64,000 bases of DNA from CFX5 sp023384495 (GTDB taxonomy: Bacteria > Chloroflexota > Anaerolineae > Caldilineales > Caldilineaceae). The translations under genes were made by a program, and so were the position numbers. The first letter of the stretch is position 1. Each line of letters begins with the position of its first letter. Positions 56,674-64,000 of this stretch are shown here, one piece after another. The stretch lies in assembly GCA_048499455.1 (NCBI GenBank), contig JASNZV010000001.1, positions 1,120,473 to 1,184,472 of the forward strand. Reading direction: 5' to 3'. A model generated the notes under the pieces. It saw nothing but the letters and a program-made list of their open reading frames with translations, was not told the DNA's origin and ran no database searches.

Positions 56674-59600
56674 TTACAGAATCTGAGCCTTACCCAGGTC
56701 CTCCACCGCGCCCAGCGCGACGAGCGCCGCCTTCTGCGCTTCGCTGATCCCGGTGACGCCGGCGATCTTCATCCCGGTATAGAGGCGGGGCGTGTGCAGC
56801 GTTTGCAGACACACACCACTCTCCAGATCCCACAGCCGGATCGTTTCATCGCTGCTGCCGCTGGCCAGAAGACAACCGGCGGGGCTAAACACCACCGCTT
56901 CGACCGCATCGGTATGGCCGTGCAGCCGGGCCACCACGCGCTGCGTGGGTAAATGCCAGAGGCGGATTGTCTGGTCGGCGCAGCCTAACACCAATGTCTC
57001 GCCAGCGGGATGAAACGCCAACGTCAAGACCACCGTATCCAGGTTGAGCACGGGGTCCAGCGCCTGGCCGTTCTCACCGTCCCACAGGCGCACGGTGCAA
57101 TCATAGCTGCTAGAGGCCAGCAGACGGCCATCCGGGCTGAACGCCAGCCCGTTGACTGCATTGGTGTGCCCGTACAACGTGGCGCATTGTTGGCCGTTCG
57201 CAACCGTCCACAGGCAGACTGTCCTGTCCATCCCTCCACTGGCCAACAGACGACCATCGGGATGAAAGGCGCAGGTCAAGATGCGGTCGCGATGCCCGGT
57301 CAGGATGTGGGCAGTCTGGCCGCGGCGCATGTCCCACAGCCGGAGGGTGCGGTCGCCGCTGCCACTGGCCAATAACGCACCGGTGGGGCTAAATTGCAGA
57401 CATTCCACCCGCGCCGTGTGCTCTCGCCACCGGAAGAGCGGTTGTGTGCTCGGCACATGCCACACGCACACCGTGCAATCGTCGCTGCCGCTGGCCAGCG
57501 TTTCACCGTCGGGGCTGAAGGCGACCTTGGTGATTCCGTAGGGATGGCCGTGGAACATCTGCTCGACGCGACCGTGGCGCGGCGCCCACAGACAGAGCGC
57601 GCCGTCGGCACTGCCGCTGAGCAACCGCTCGCCGTCCGGGCTAGCAGCCAGCGAACAGATCGGATTGACATGCATCTGTAGATTATCCAGGCATTGCCAC
57701 GTGCGCATATCCCATACGGTGACCGTCGGCTCCGCCCCGATGCGGGCCAGCAGTTGGCCATCGGGGCTAAAGGTGAGCAAGACGGTTTGATAGTCCAGGT
57801 CCACCAGGGTATGAAGCACTTGGCCTGTATAGACATCCCACAGGCGGATGAAGGTATCGCCTCCCCCGCTCGCCAGAATGCGCCCGTCTGCGCTCAGCGC
57901 CATGGTCCGAATGGGGCCGCTGTGGCCGTGCAACGTATGAAGGGGCTGCTCCACGCCGCTTGCGGGCGCGACTTGCCAGACCTGGATCGTGGCGTCGTGG
58001 CTACCGCTGACCAGGAGCTGGCCCGCCGGATGACGCTTTGCGCCCACTGCGTGAACAAAGAGCAGCACATGTACCTCATCTGTGTGGGCCTGGAACGTCT
58101 GCCGCAGGGCGCCTCGGCTGAGATCCCACACGCAGATGCCGCCATCGACACTCCCACTCGCCAGCCCCTGCCCATCGGGCGTGAAGGCCAGGGATGCGAC
58201 CGCGCTGGTGTGGCCAGTCAGCGTATAGACACACCGCCCGCTGTGCGTCTCCCACACACGCACGGTGTGAGCGGTGTCACCCGTGGCGACGAGCGCCCCA
58301 TCCGCTGTAAAGGCCAGCGGCCAGATGGCGTGGGTGTGGCCGACCAGCCGCTGCCGCAAGTGACCGGTCGCTACGTCCCACACACAAACGGCGTGGTCAG
58401 GCTCGACCGTGGCCAGGAGGCGGCCATCCGGGCTAAAAGCGGCGCTGGTGGCGCGCACGTCGGGCGCCGGGTATTGCTGGGTTGACTGGCCGTTCTCGAT
58501 CTGCAACAGGCGCAGCTTGCCCCCGGCGGCGCCGGCCACTAGCAGGTGGCCTTGATGCTGTAGCTGGCAGGCCAGCACCTTGCCAAAAACATGCGTGAAG
58601 ACGGTGTTTTTGAAATCAGCTTCTCGAAAGTCGACCTCGCGCAACGGCGCGCCCTGCAAATGGGCCTGCCAGATACTCAGGCGAGAAAAGTCATAGCCCT
58701 GTACATCGATGCCGGCGTGGAGCAACAGGTTGAGCAAATTGCCCCCCGCATAGCCGGGCGCCACCTGCGCCTGATCGCGCAACAGGGCCAGGCACTGCTT
58801 TACCCGTTCTACCCACCCTCCCTTCCCCAGGCTGGCCGCTAGCCGGGCGATGATCGGTTGCAGGATCATGCGCACCTGACTCCGGCGTACATACTCTTTG
58901 GCCCGCGCTTTGAGCAGCGCATGGCGGTGCAGGCGGGCGAACTGGCCTTCCTCAATCTCACGGCAAACCAGCTCGATCAACCGCTCGGTAACATATTCCA
59001 TGACCACATTCTGCAGCGTAAAACGTCCGCCGGACTCCCTTTCGCCCGGGGGCGCGGGCGCAGAAACGGCCTTTTCCAGCACTGAACGGCGCTCCAGGCC
59101 GAGCAACGCCTCCATCAGGGCATGGGGCGGCGGGGGGTGAAGCAAATCATCGCGCAGGGCCCAGAGTGAGACAGGCTCGCGCTCCACGGCCAACCAGACC
59201 AGAATCTCCTGCTCCAACGGCGATAGGATAGCGAACTGTTGGTCGAGCACCGTGCGGATGTCGTCAAAGATGGGCGCCCCAGTGGCCTGAAAGGCGGCAA
59301 TATCGCCGCCAAAGAGATCATGCACCGTCTGGGCGACCACTCTGAGGGCGAGGGGATTGCCTGAATAGGTGGTGACGAGGGTTCTGGCATGAACCTCGTC
59401 GCCGGGCAGCCCGCGCGCAGTGAGGAGCGCCTGCCCGGCCGCCACATCGAGGCCGGCCAGGCGCAGCGAACGCACCGCCGGTCGATCTTCCTCCAGGCGC
59501 GCCAGCCCTTTGGGGCGCTCGCGGCTGGTCAACAGCAGACAACTGGCATGGTTGCTCTCCGCCAGCCGTTGCAGAAGCTGGCCGTACCCCTCATAGCCGC

Positions 59601-60876
59601 TGCGGTAGCCCGCGGGCAGGATGCTCTCCAGGTTGTCCAACACCAACAGACACCGCTGCTGGCGCAGATAGTCCACCAGGAGCGCCAGTTGCTCATCCAG
59701 GCTGGCCGGCAGCTCCGTCGCACGGCGCCTGGCGAGGATCTGGAGACAGGCGCGCAGGGTCTCCTCTACGGGTGGCGCATTGAGCAGCGACCGCCAGATC
59801 ACGGTGTCGAAGTGGGCGCTTACCGCCTGCACCGCGCTCGCCGCCAGCGTTGTCTTGCCCACGCCCCCGATGCCCACCACGGTCACCACCTGGCAGCGCT
59901 CATGGGCAAGCCAGGCCACCAGTTGGGCCAACTCGTACTGCCGCCCAAACAACTGCGGGACGATGGGCGCTTCACTCACCTTCTGATCCTGGCTTGCGGG
60001 GGCGGGCGGCGGGACGACAATGGTCACCGCCAGCTCTCCCGGCCCGGTCGCAGGCTCTGGGCGCGGCAGCGAGCCGCCTGCGCGGATCCGCTCGTACAAC
60101 GCCGTGGTCTCGGCTGCCGGTGGGGCGTCCACCTGCTCGGCCAGGATGCGGCAACAGGCGCCGTATTGGGTGAGGGCCGCCTCGGGCTGGCCGCCGGCGG
60201 CCAGGGCCCACATCAACTGGCGGTGCGCCTGTTCGCGCCACGGTTCCAGCGCCAACTGGCGGGTGGCGAAGCGCGCCATCTGGGCGTAGTCAGATTGCCG
60301 TTCGGCATGGACTGTCAACGTGTCCAGCATCTCCAGCGCCTGGCGGTGCAGTTGTTCGCGCTTGAAGAGCAGCCACTCTTCGAAGGGCTGGCTCTGCTCC
60401 AGATAGAGTCCGTGCAGAAATTCGCCGCGGTAGAGATCGACCGCCTGGCGCAGCCGTTCGCCACAGGCCGGGCAGCCGGCCAGATCGGAATGGTCATGGG
60501 CGGCGCAGATGCTGCGCAGTTCCTCGAACCGAACCACATCGATCACGCCGGCGGCGGGGTGAAACTGCACCGTTTTGGGGGTGATGAGCAACGGGGGCGG
60601 CGAGGTCTGGACATCCTGCAGCGCCTTGCGGACTCGGGCGAGGGTCTGGCGCAAGTTACTATAGGCGGTAGCCTGGGGCCGGTCGGGCCAGAGCAAGGCC
60701 GCCAATGTCTCACGCGGGTGGGGCCGCGCCCCACAGGCGCCTGTTGGGCGCGCCTCTGGGTGCGCTTCCACCGCCAGATAGGCCAACAGCGCGCGGGCCG
60801 GGTCGGTAGCGAATTCAAGCGGGGTGTCCCCCCAGGTGGCCTGGAACGTCCCCAGAAACGACAACCAGAGTTGCAT
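56674..60876 (-). CDS. BTAD / NB-ARC ATPase / WD40 transcriptional regulator (SARP-like)
   Basis: A 1400-residue regulator from the ATG at 60876 (AGGAG upstream). About 1-110 is an OmpR-like winged helix of SARP type (RALLAYLAVEAHP, RETLAALLWPD, SNLRQTLARVRKALQ). About 110-275 is the bacterial transcriptional activation domain. About 310-570 is a NB-ARC ATPase with P-loop VVGIGGVGKTTLA near 335 and LLVLDNLES. A helical middle part has a short pentapeptide-like segment (LREVDFREADFKNTVF). From about 830 there are 13 clear WD40 blades (endings such as VCVWD, IRLWD, LRLWD) plus one weak blade, enough for two seven-bladed propellers. The C-terminal tail is YTGMKIAGVTGISEAQKAAL. ATP- and ligand-controlled transcription activation is inferred; targets are unknown. 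Confidence 0.92.
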   Translation of the reverse strand: MQLWLSFLGTFQATWGDTPLEFATDPARALLAYLAVEAHPEARPTGACGARPHPRETLAALLWPDRPQATAYSNLRQTLARVRKALQDVQTSPPPLLITPKTVQFHPAAGVIDVVRFEELRSICAAHDHSDLAGCPACGERLRQAVDLYRGEFLHGLYLEQSQPFEEWLLFKREQLHRQALEMLDTLTVHAERQSDYAQMARFATRQLALEPWREQAHRQLMWALAAGGQPEAALTQYGACCRILAEQVDAPPAAETTALYERIRAGGSLPRPEPATGPGELAVTIVVPPPAPASQDQKVSEAPIVPQLFGRQYELAQLVAWLAHERCQVVTVVGIGGVGKTTLAASAVQAVSAHFDTVIWRSLLNAPPVEETLRACLQILARRRATELPASLDEQLALLVDYLRQQRCLLVLDNLESILPAGYRSGYEGYGQLLQRLAESNHASCLLLTSRERPKGLARLEEDRPAVRSLRLAGLDVAAGQALLTARGLPGDEVHARTLVTTYSGNPLALRVVAQTVHDLFGGDIAAFQATGAPIFDDIRTVLDQQFAILSPLEQEILVWLAVEREPVSLWALRDDLLHPPPPHALMEALLGLERRSVLEKAVSAPAPPGERESGGRFTLQNVVMEYVTERLIELVCREIEEGQFARLHRHALLKARAKEYVRRSQVRMILQPIIARLAASLGKGGWVERVKQCLALLRDQAQVAPGYAGGNLLNLLLHAGIDVQGYDFSRLSIWQAHLQGAPLREVDFREADFKNTVFTHVFGKVLACQLQHQGHLLVAGAAGGKLRLLQIENGQSTQQYPAPDVRATSAAFSPDGRLLATVEPDHAVCVWDVATGHLRQRLVGHTHAIWPLAFTADGALVATGDTAHTVRVWETHSGRCVYTLTGHTSAVASLAFTPDGQGLASGSVDGGICVWDLSRGALRQTFQAHTDEVHVLLFVHAVGAKRHPAGQLLVSGSHDATIQVWQVAPASGVEQPLHTLHGHSGPIRTMALSADGRILASGGGDTFIRLWDVYTGQVLHTLVDLDYQTVLLTFSPDGQLLARIGAEPTVTVWDMRTWQCLDNLQMHVNPICSLAASPDGERLLSGSADGALCLWAPRHGRVEQMFHGHPYGITKVAFSPDGETLASGSDDCTVCVWHVPSTQPLFRWREHTARVECLQFSPTGALLASGSGDRTLRLWDMRRGQTAHILTGHRDRILTCAFHPDGRLLASGGMDRTVCLWTVANGQQCATLYGHTNAVNGLAFSPDGRLLASSSYDCTVRLWDGENGQALDPVLNLDTVVLTLAFHPAGETLVLGCADQTIRLWHLPTQRVVARLHGHTDAVEAVVFSPAGCLLASGSSDETIRLWDLESGVCLQTLHTPRLYTGMKIAGVTGISEAQKAALVALGAVEDLGKAQIL

Positions 60877-61043
60877 AGCGCGTCCACTCCTATCGACGGC
60901 GATTGGGTTGAATCGGCCCCTTGTTCCCGGCAGAGGGTGGTTCTGTACGATGCCGTGGTATCGATGGACGCTGCGACTCTGGCTTACAGGATGTGGCGGA
61001 GTTCCCCAGCAGGAGACAAGATGAATGGCGAATTTTACCATGT

Positions 61044-61072
61044 TTGTCACGCCTTGTCACGCGGCTGTCACG
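61044..61072. promoter_or_regulatory. Three helically phased TGTCACG boxes upstream of the SARP-like gene
   Basis: TTGTCACG (61044-61051), TTGTCACG (61054-61061) and CTGTCACG (61065-61072) are direct repeats spaced 10 and 11 bases. SARP-type winged-helix proteins bind tandem heptamers at one-turn spacing, so these are candidate sites for the regulator encoded 170 bases to the left. They lie in the divergent region 60877-61162. Confidence 0.6.
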
Positions 61073-61162
61073 GCTTTTCTGCTATCTTTGCGCCCAACAC
61101 ACCGAACCCAACCGGCAACGCCTGACCTTATCACATCACCCTACCCTACATGGAGACATGGC

Positions 61163-61402
61163 ATGGCCTTGACCCGGCAGCAACCCGCCGAGTACCACTC
61201 GTATCTATTGCGGCTGTGGCGGAACGGCCCGCAACAGCCCTGGCGCGCCTCGATGCAATGCACGGCAACCGGTGAGTTCCATCACTTTGCCAGCATCGGG
61301 CCTTTGTTGGACTTTGTACAGGCGTCGGCGCAGCGGGGTGAAGCGATGGCCACGCCAGACCAAGAGGACAGTCCGGCTGAATATCCAGTCCACAAATTGT
61401 GA
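61163..61402 (+). CDS. Small conserved-looking protein, unknown function
   Basis: A 79-residue protein with ALTRQQPAEYHSYLLRLWRN, then QPWRASMQCTATGEFHHFAS and IGPLLDFVQASAQR. The pattern (LRLWR, WRAS, TGE, FASIGPLLDFV) recalls short proteins often found beside BTAD/NB-ARC/WD40 genes in Chloroflexota; this is from memory and not a named family. GGAGACATGGC precedes the ATG. It is divergent from the SARP-like gene and shares its phased-box promoter region, so it may be its target. Confidence 0.55.
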   Translation: MALTRQQPAEYHSYLLRLWRNGPQQPWRASMQCTATGEFHHFASIGPLLDFVQASAQRGEAMATPDQEDSPAEYPVHKL

Positions 61403-61539
61403 GGGATTTTGAGGCCTACCATTGGCCGGACAACGCCGCAGCGTCGCTCCGCCTGTTTGAGGGATGGGCCGGGGCCAAGCGTGCGCTCGACTGGCGGACC
61501 CAACAAATGATTTCTATAGACTCAAGAAAGGACAAACCC

Positions 61540-61890
61540 ATGTTCGCTCTACAGACCATCCACAACGTACTGCCGATGCCGCTCCCGATCAATCATCGCC
61601 AGCACTGCGAGCAGACGATTCGCCGCGCCTATGCAAGCTGGCGCCAGCGCTTCCCGCGTTGGGTCAACACTGGCTTTGATGAATACTTTTTGCTGCACGA
61701 CGCCCTTCCCCTCTTGCGTGAGATGTTGCAAGGTGAGCGGTATCCTGACCCGGCACAGCTTGCGCAGAAATGGGTGGTGGCCTATGGCATCCCGGCTGCG
61801 CGTGTCCAGCCGGCGGTCGCTGAACTGACGCCCGTGGCGGCTGACTTTCTCGCCCATTTACAGATCGAGTATTCCCATCCATCAGCCTGA
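61540..61890 (+). CDS. Hypothetical protein
   Basis: A 116-residue protein with no recognised domain. It starts MFALQTIHNVLPMPLPIN, has a central RRAYASWRQRFPRWVNTGFD and ends in a mostly helical segment (AQLAQKWVVAYGIPAARVQ). AAGAAAGGAC lies upstream of the ATG at 61540; an in-frame ATG 11 codons earlier is possible. Same strand as the small gene at 61163 and as the secreted protein downstream. Confidence 0.5.
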   Translation: MFALQTIHNVLPMPLPINHRQHCEQTIRRAYASWRQRFPRWVNTGFDEYFLLHDALPLLREMLQGERYPDPAQLAQKWVVAYGIPAARVQPAVAELTPVAADFLAHLQIEYSHPSA

Positions 61891-61974
61891 GATCGCCTTT
61901 CTCCATGCCCCCCGGCTTGACCCTGGCGCGGATGCGCAAAGAACATGATCGCTAGATTCCAACAGGAGGTTCCA

Positions 61975-63813
61975 ATGCAAACAGGCAAAACATTTGCGGT
62001 CAGATCAATGCGCGGGTGGGGCGTTGCCCTGCTGCTGGCGCTGCTCTTTGCCGGCGCGTCGCCGGCGCAGGTCGCACAGGCGGCGAACTATGTCGTCAGC
62101 AACACCAACGACAGCGGCCCCGGCTCGCTGCGGGAGGCGATCGAGGCTGCCAATGCCACTGCCGGCGCCGACACCATCACCTTCAGCGTCAGCGGCGCCA
62201 TCACGCTCGCTTCAACCCTGCCCGCCATTAGCGACGCCGCCGGGCTGACGATTGACGGCGCGGGTCAAACGATCATCATCAGCGGCAATCATGCGGTGCG
62301 AGTGATGTACGTGTCCCCCGGCGCGGCGCTGACACTCAAGAACCTGACCATCGCCAAAGGCAACGGCGCCACCAGCCAAGGTGGCGGCATTCGCAACGAT
62401 AGGGGCACTTTGACCGTGACCAACAGCACCTTCTCCGATAACAGCGCTGTCCTCGGCGGCGGCATCTACAACGAGGGCACGCTGACGGTCGAGAACAGCA
62501 CCTTCTCCGCCAACAGCGCCACCGGCGGCTCCGTCAGCGGCGGCGGTGGCATCCGCAACCTTGGCACGGCGACTGTGACCAACAGCACCTTCTCCGGCAA
62601 CAGCGCTGTCTTCGGCGGCGGCATCGTCAACGTTGGCGTGCTGACGGTCGAGAACAGCACCTTTTCCAAAAACAGCGCCAACCTCGACGGCGGCGGCATC
62701 TACAACAGTGGCTCATTGAACCTGACCAACAGCACCTTCTCCGATAACAGCGTAACCGCCGACAGCTACGGCGGCGGCATCTACAACAGTGGCTCATTGG
62801 ACCTGACCAACAGCACCTTCTCCGGCAATCGCGCCGGCTTCTACGGCGGGGGCATCGTCAACGAAGGCGCGCTGGCTGTGACCAACAGCACCTTCGCCGG
62901 CAACAGCGCGTTCGCCGGCGGCGGCATCTACAACACCGGCGCGCTGACGGTTGAGAACAACACCTTCTTCGGCAATAGCGCCAGTTGGGTCGGCGGCGCC
63001 ATCTTCAACTCTAGCATGCCTAACATGGGCACGCTGAGAAACACGATTCTCGCAAACAATTCCCCCGGCGGGAACTGCGCTGGCGGCGTCACCGATGGCG
63101 GTGGGAATCTGGTTTGGGGCGACACGACCTGCCCAGGCATCCATGCCGACCCCAAACTGCTTGCGCTGGCGGACAACGGCGGCGCCACGCAGACAATGGC
63201 GCTGGATGCGGGCAGCGCGGCCATCGACGCCGCGGTGGCCGCCCACTGCCCCGCCACCGACCAGCGCGGCGTGAGTCGCCCGCAGGGCGCCCACTGCGAC
63301 ATCGGCGCCTTCGAAGTGGAGCAGGCGCCGGGCTTCTCCTTCAGCGGCTTCTTGCAGCCGGTGGACAATTATCCCACGGTCAACACGGTCAATGGCGGGC
63401 AGGCGATCCCAGTCAAGTTCAGCCTGGGCGGTGACCAGGGCCTGGATATCTTCGCCAGCGGCTATCCCAAGGCGGTGGCGTATAGCTGTGGCAGCGAGGG
63501 CGATGGCAGCAGCGCCTTGATCGAGGAGACGGTTACGAACTCCGGCAAGAGCAGCTTGCAATACGACCCCGTCACAGATACCTACACCTATGTCTGGAAG
63601 ACCGACAAGGCGTGGGCGGGGACGTGTCGGCGCCTGGTCGTCAAGCTGAGTGACAATAGCGAGCAGGTTGCTCTCTTCCAGTTCAAGGGCAAGGCGCGCA
63701 ACGCCGGAGCAGATTCAGACATCGTGCGCGTCGAAGTCATGACCACCTGTCCCACCGGCGCCACGGTCGAGACGGTGTCGGTGGCCGGCGAGTATGTGGA
63801 AGGAACGGGGTGA
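61975..63813 (+). CDS. Secreted beta-helix protein with Pmp-like repeats and C-terminal PxKF domain
   Basis: A 612-residue exported protein. The signal peptide (1 to about 38, ending AQAA) is followed by the CSLREAI-like start YVVSNTNDSGPGSLREAIEA, typical of right-handed beta-helix 'choice-of-anchor Q' proteins. Residues about 140-340 hold eight tandem units of 24-29 residues with N(S/N)TF(S/A)xNSA and GGGIYNxG, like chlamydial polymorphic membrane protein repeats. AAIDAAVAAHCPATDQRGV with PQGAHCDIGAFE closes the helix. The C-terminal PxKF domain (NGGQAIPVKFSLGGDQGL, then YVWKTDKAWAGTCR) ends it. AGGAGG precedes the ATG at 61975. A surface adhesin or binding role is plausible. Confidence 0.82.
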   Translation: MQTGKTFAVRSMRGWGVALLLALLFAGASPAQVAQAANYVVSNTNDSGPGSLREAIEAANATAGADTITFSVSGAITLASTLPAISDAAGLTIDGAGQTIIISGNHAVRVMYVSPGAALTLKNLTIAKGNGATSQGGGIRNDRGTLTVTNSTFSDNSAVLGGGIYNEGTLTVENSTFSANSATGGSVSGGGGIRNLGTATVTNSTFSGNSAVFGGGIVNVGVLTVENSTFSKNSANLDGGGIYNSGSLNLTNSTFSDNSVTADSYGGGIYNSGSLDLTNSTFSGNRAGFYGGGIVNEGALAVTNSTFAGNSAFAGGGIYNTGALTVENNTFFGNSASWVGGAIFNSSMPNMGTLRNTILANNSPGGNCAGGVTDGGGNLVWGDTTCPGIHADPKLLALADNGGATQTMALDAGSAAIDAAVAAHCPATDQRGVSRPQGAHCDIGAFEVEQAPGFSFSGFLQPVDNYPTVNTVNGGQAIPVKFSLGGDQGLDIFASGYPKAVAYSCGSEGDGSSALIEETVTNSGKSSLQYDPVTDTYTYVWKTDKAWAGTCRRLVVKLSDNSEQVALFQFKGKARNAGADSDIVRVEVMTTCPTGATVETVSVAGEYVEGTG

Positions 63814-63956
63814 ATTGTGAATGGTGAACTGAGAATTGTGAATTGTGAATGAGGCTGCGCCGTTGACAATGCCGGTTCGTTTGTCGGTGTGAGGACGGTT
63901 GACGAGACAACCGACATTAGCCATTCACCATTCTCCATTCACAATTCACCATTAAG
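63812..63956. repeat. Hairpin of GAATTGTGAATGG words
   Basis: Tandem GAATTGTGAATGGTGAA-type words at 63811-63853 face CCATTCACCATTCTCC and CCATTCACAATTC words at 63921-63956. The best stem is 13 perfect pairs (63812-63824 with 63935-63947). It begins at the stop codon of the beta-helix gene and ends beside the ribosome binding site of the next gene. Confidence 0.65.
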
Positions 63957-63970
63957 GAGCGCAGCGACGT

Positions 63971-64000
63971 ATGATTGAGATTCTGTTGGGGCGGGATGTA
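63971..64000 (+). CDS. Start of a gene cut by the window edge
   Basis: ATG at 63971 opens a frame MIEILLGRDV that runs off the window. AAGGAG lies 12 bases upstream, which is somewhat far. Only ten residues are visible, so no function can be given. Confidence 0.35.
   Translation, partial: MIEILLGRDV

Noticed and set aside
59389..61125. 578-residue plus-strand ORF
   Set aside because: Antisense to the BTAD/NB-ARC part of the SARP-like gene; no family features.
62421..62970. Regular repeats considered as a CRISPR-like array
   Set aside because: The units are in frame inside a secreted protein gene and encode beta-helix repeats; there are no unrelated spacers.

Overview
The window is about 60% GC and gene-dense, with no rRNA and no intact tRNA. 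Gene content points to a Chloroflexota bacterium, most likely of the Caldilinea/Anaerolinea side. Reasons: a response regulator fused to thioredoxin reductase, a BTAD/NB-ARC/WD40 regulator with the C-terminal 'GMKIAGVTGISEAQK' tail, secreted proteins with a 'VYLP' box after the signal peptide, CheB-CheR-PAS-kinase fusions, and a diterpene gene pair of the type known from Herpetosiphon and Mycobacterium tuberculosis. This assignment is inference from gene families, not from a marker gene.

Region 1 (1-14160) is mostly central carbon and hydrogen metabolism. After a cut-off RR/thioredoxin reductase fusion, a UDP-glucuronate decarboxylase-type SDR and a degenerate Lgt-like membrane protein come acetyl-CoA synthetase, a fused alpha-beta E1 and an E2 of a 2-oxoacid dehydrogenase (no E3 nearby), a stand-alone acyl carrier protein and a small membrane protein. 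A complete group 3b-type NAD(P)-linked [NiFe] hydrogenase set follows: Fe-S subunit, embedded cyclic-nucleotide-binding protein, flavin/NAD(P) subunit, small and large subunits, maturation protease. A universal stress protein ends the run.

Region 2 (14285-20321, minus strand) is a complete five-gene oligopeptide-type ABC importer. A 630-base non-coding stretch with several hairpins and a tRNA-Leu-like fragment separates it from region 3 (20951-26496). That region holds a second universal stress protein, then a four-subunit 2-oxoacid:ferredoxin oxidoreductase and an ADP-forming acyl-CoA synthetase: a classic ATP-yielding 2-oxoacid oxidation operon.

Region 4 (26778-32570) is a signalling cluster: a CheB-CheR-PAS-histidine kinase giant, a NarL-type regulator, two receiver-only proteins and a stand-alone CBM48-like protein between them. 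It ends in a perfect 15-bp terminator followed by a broken copy of part of the acyl-CoA synthetase gene. Region 5 (33123-35527) is the most notable: a two-gene operon of a class II diterpene cyclase (DVDD motif) and an Rv3378c/Haur_2146-like diterpene synthase.

Region 6 (35530-46632) has a hybrid histidine kinase, a zinc-ribbon-like small protein, a large secreted nuclease, a duplicated secreted beta-rich protein and a PhyH-family dioxygenase. Region 7 (46991-56511) has a heterodimeric ABC exporter preceded by a 9-codon leader ORF and hairpin, a NarL-type two-component pair, a DUF454 protein and a P2-type cation ATPase. Region 8 (56674-64000) has the 1400-residue BTAD/NB-ARC/WD40 regulator with three helically phased TGTCACG boxes upstream of it, two small unknown proteins, a secreted beta-helix/PxKF protein and a cut-off gene.

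A recurring oddity is a set of at least nine intergenic hairpins. Each is built from a different short word repeated in tandem on one arm and its complement on the other. They sit between or beside genes across the whole window.
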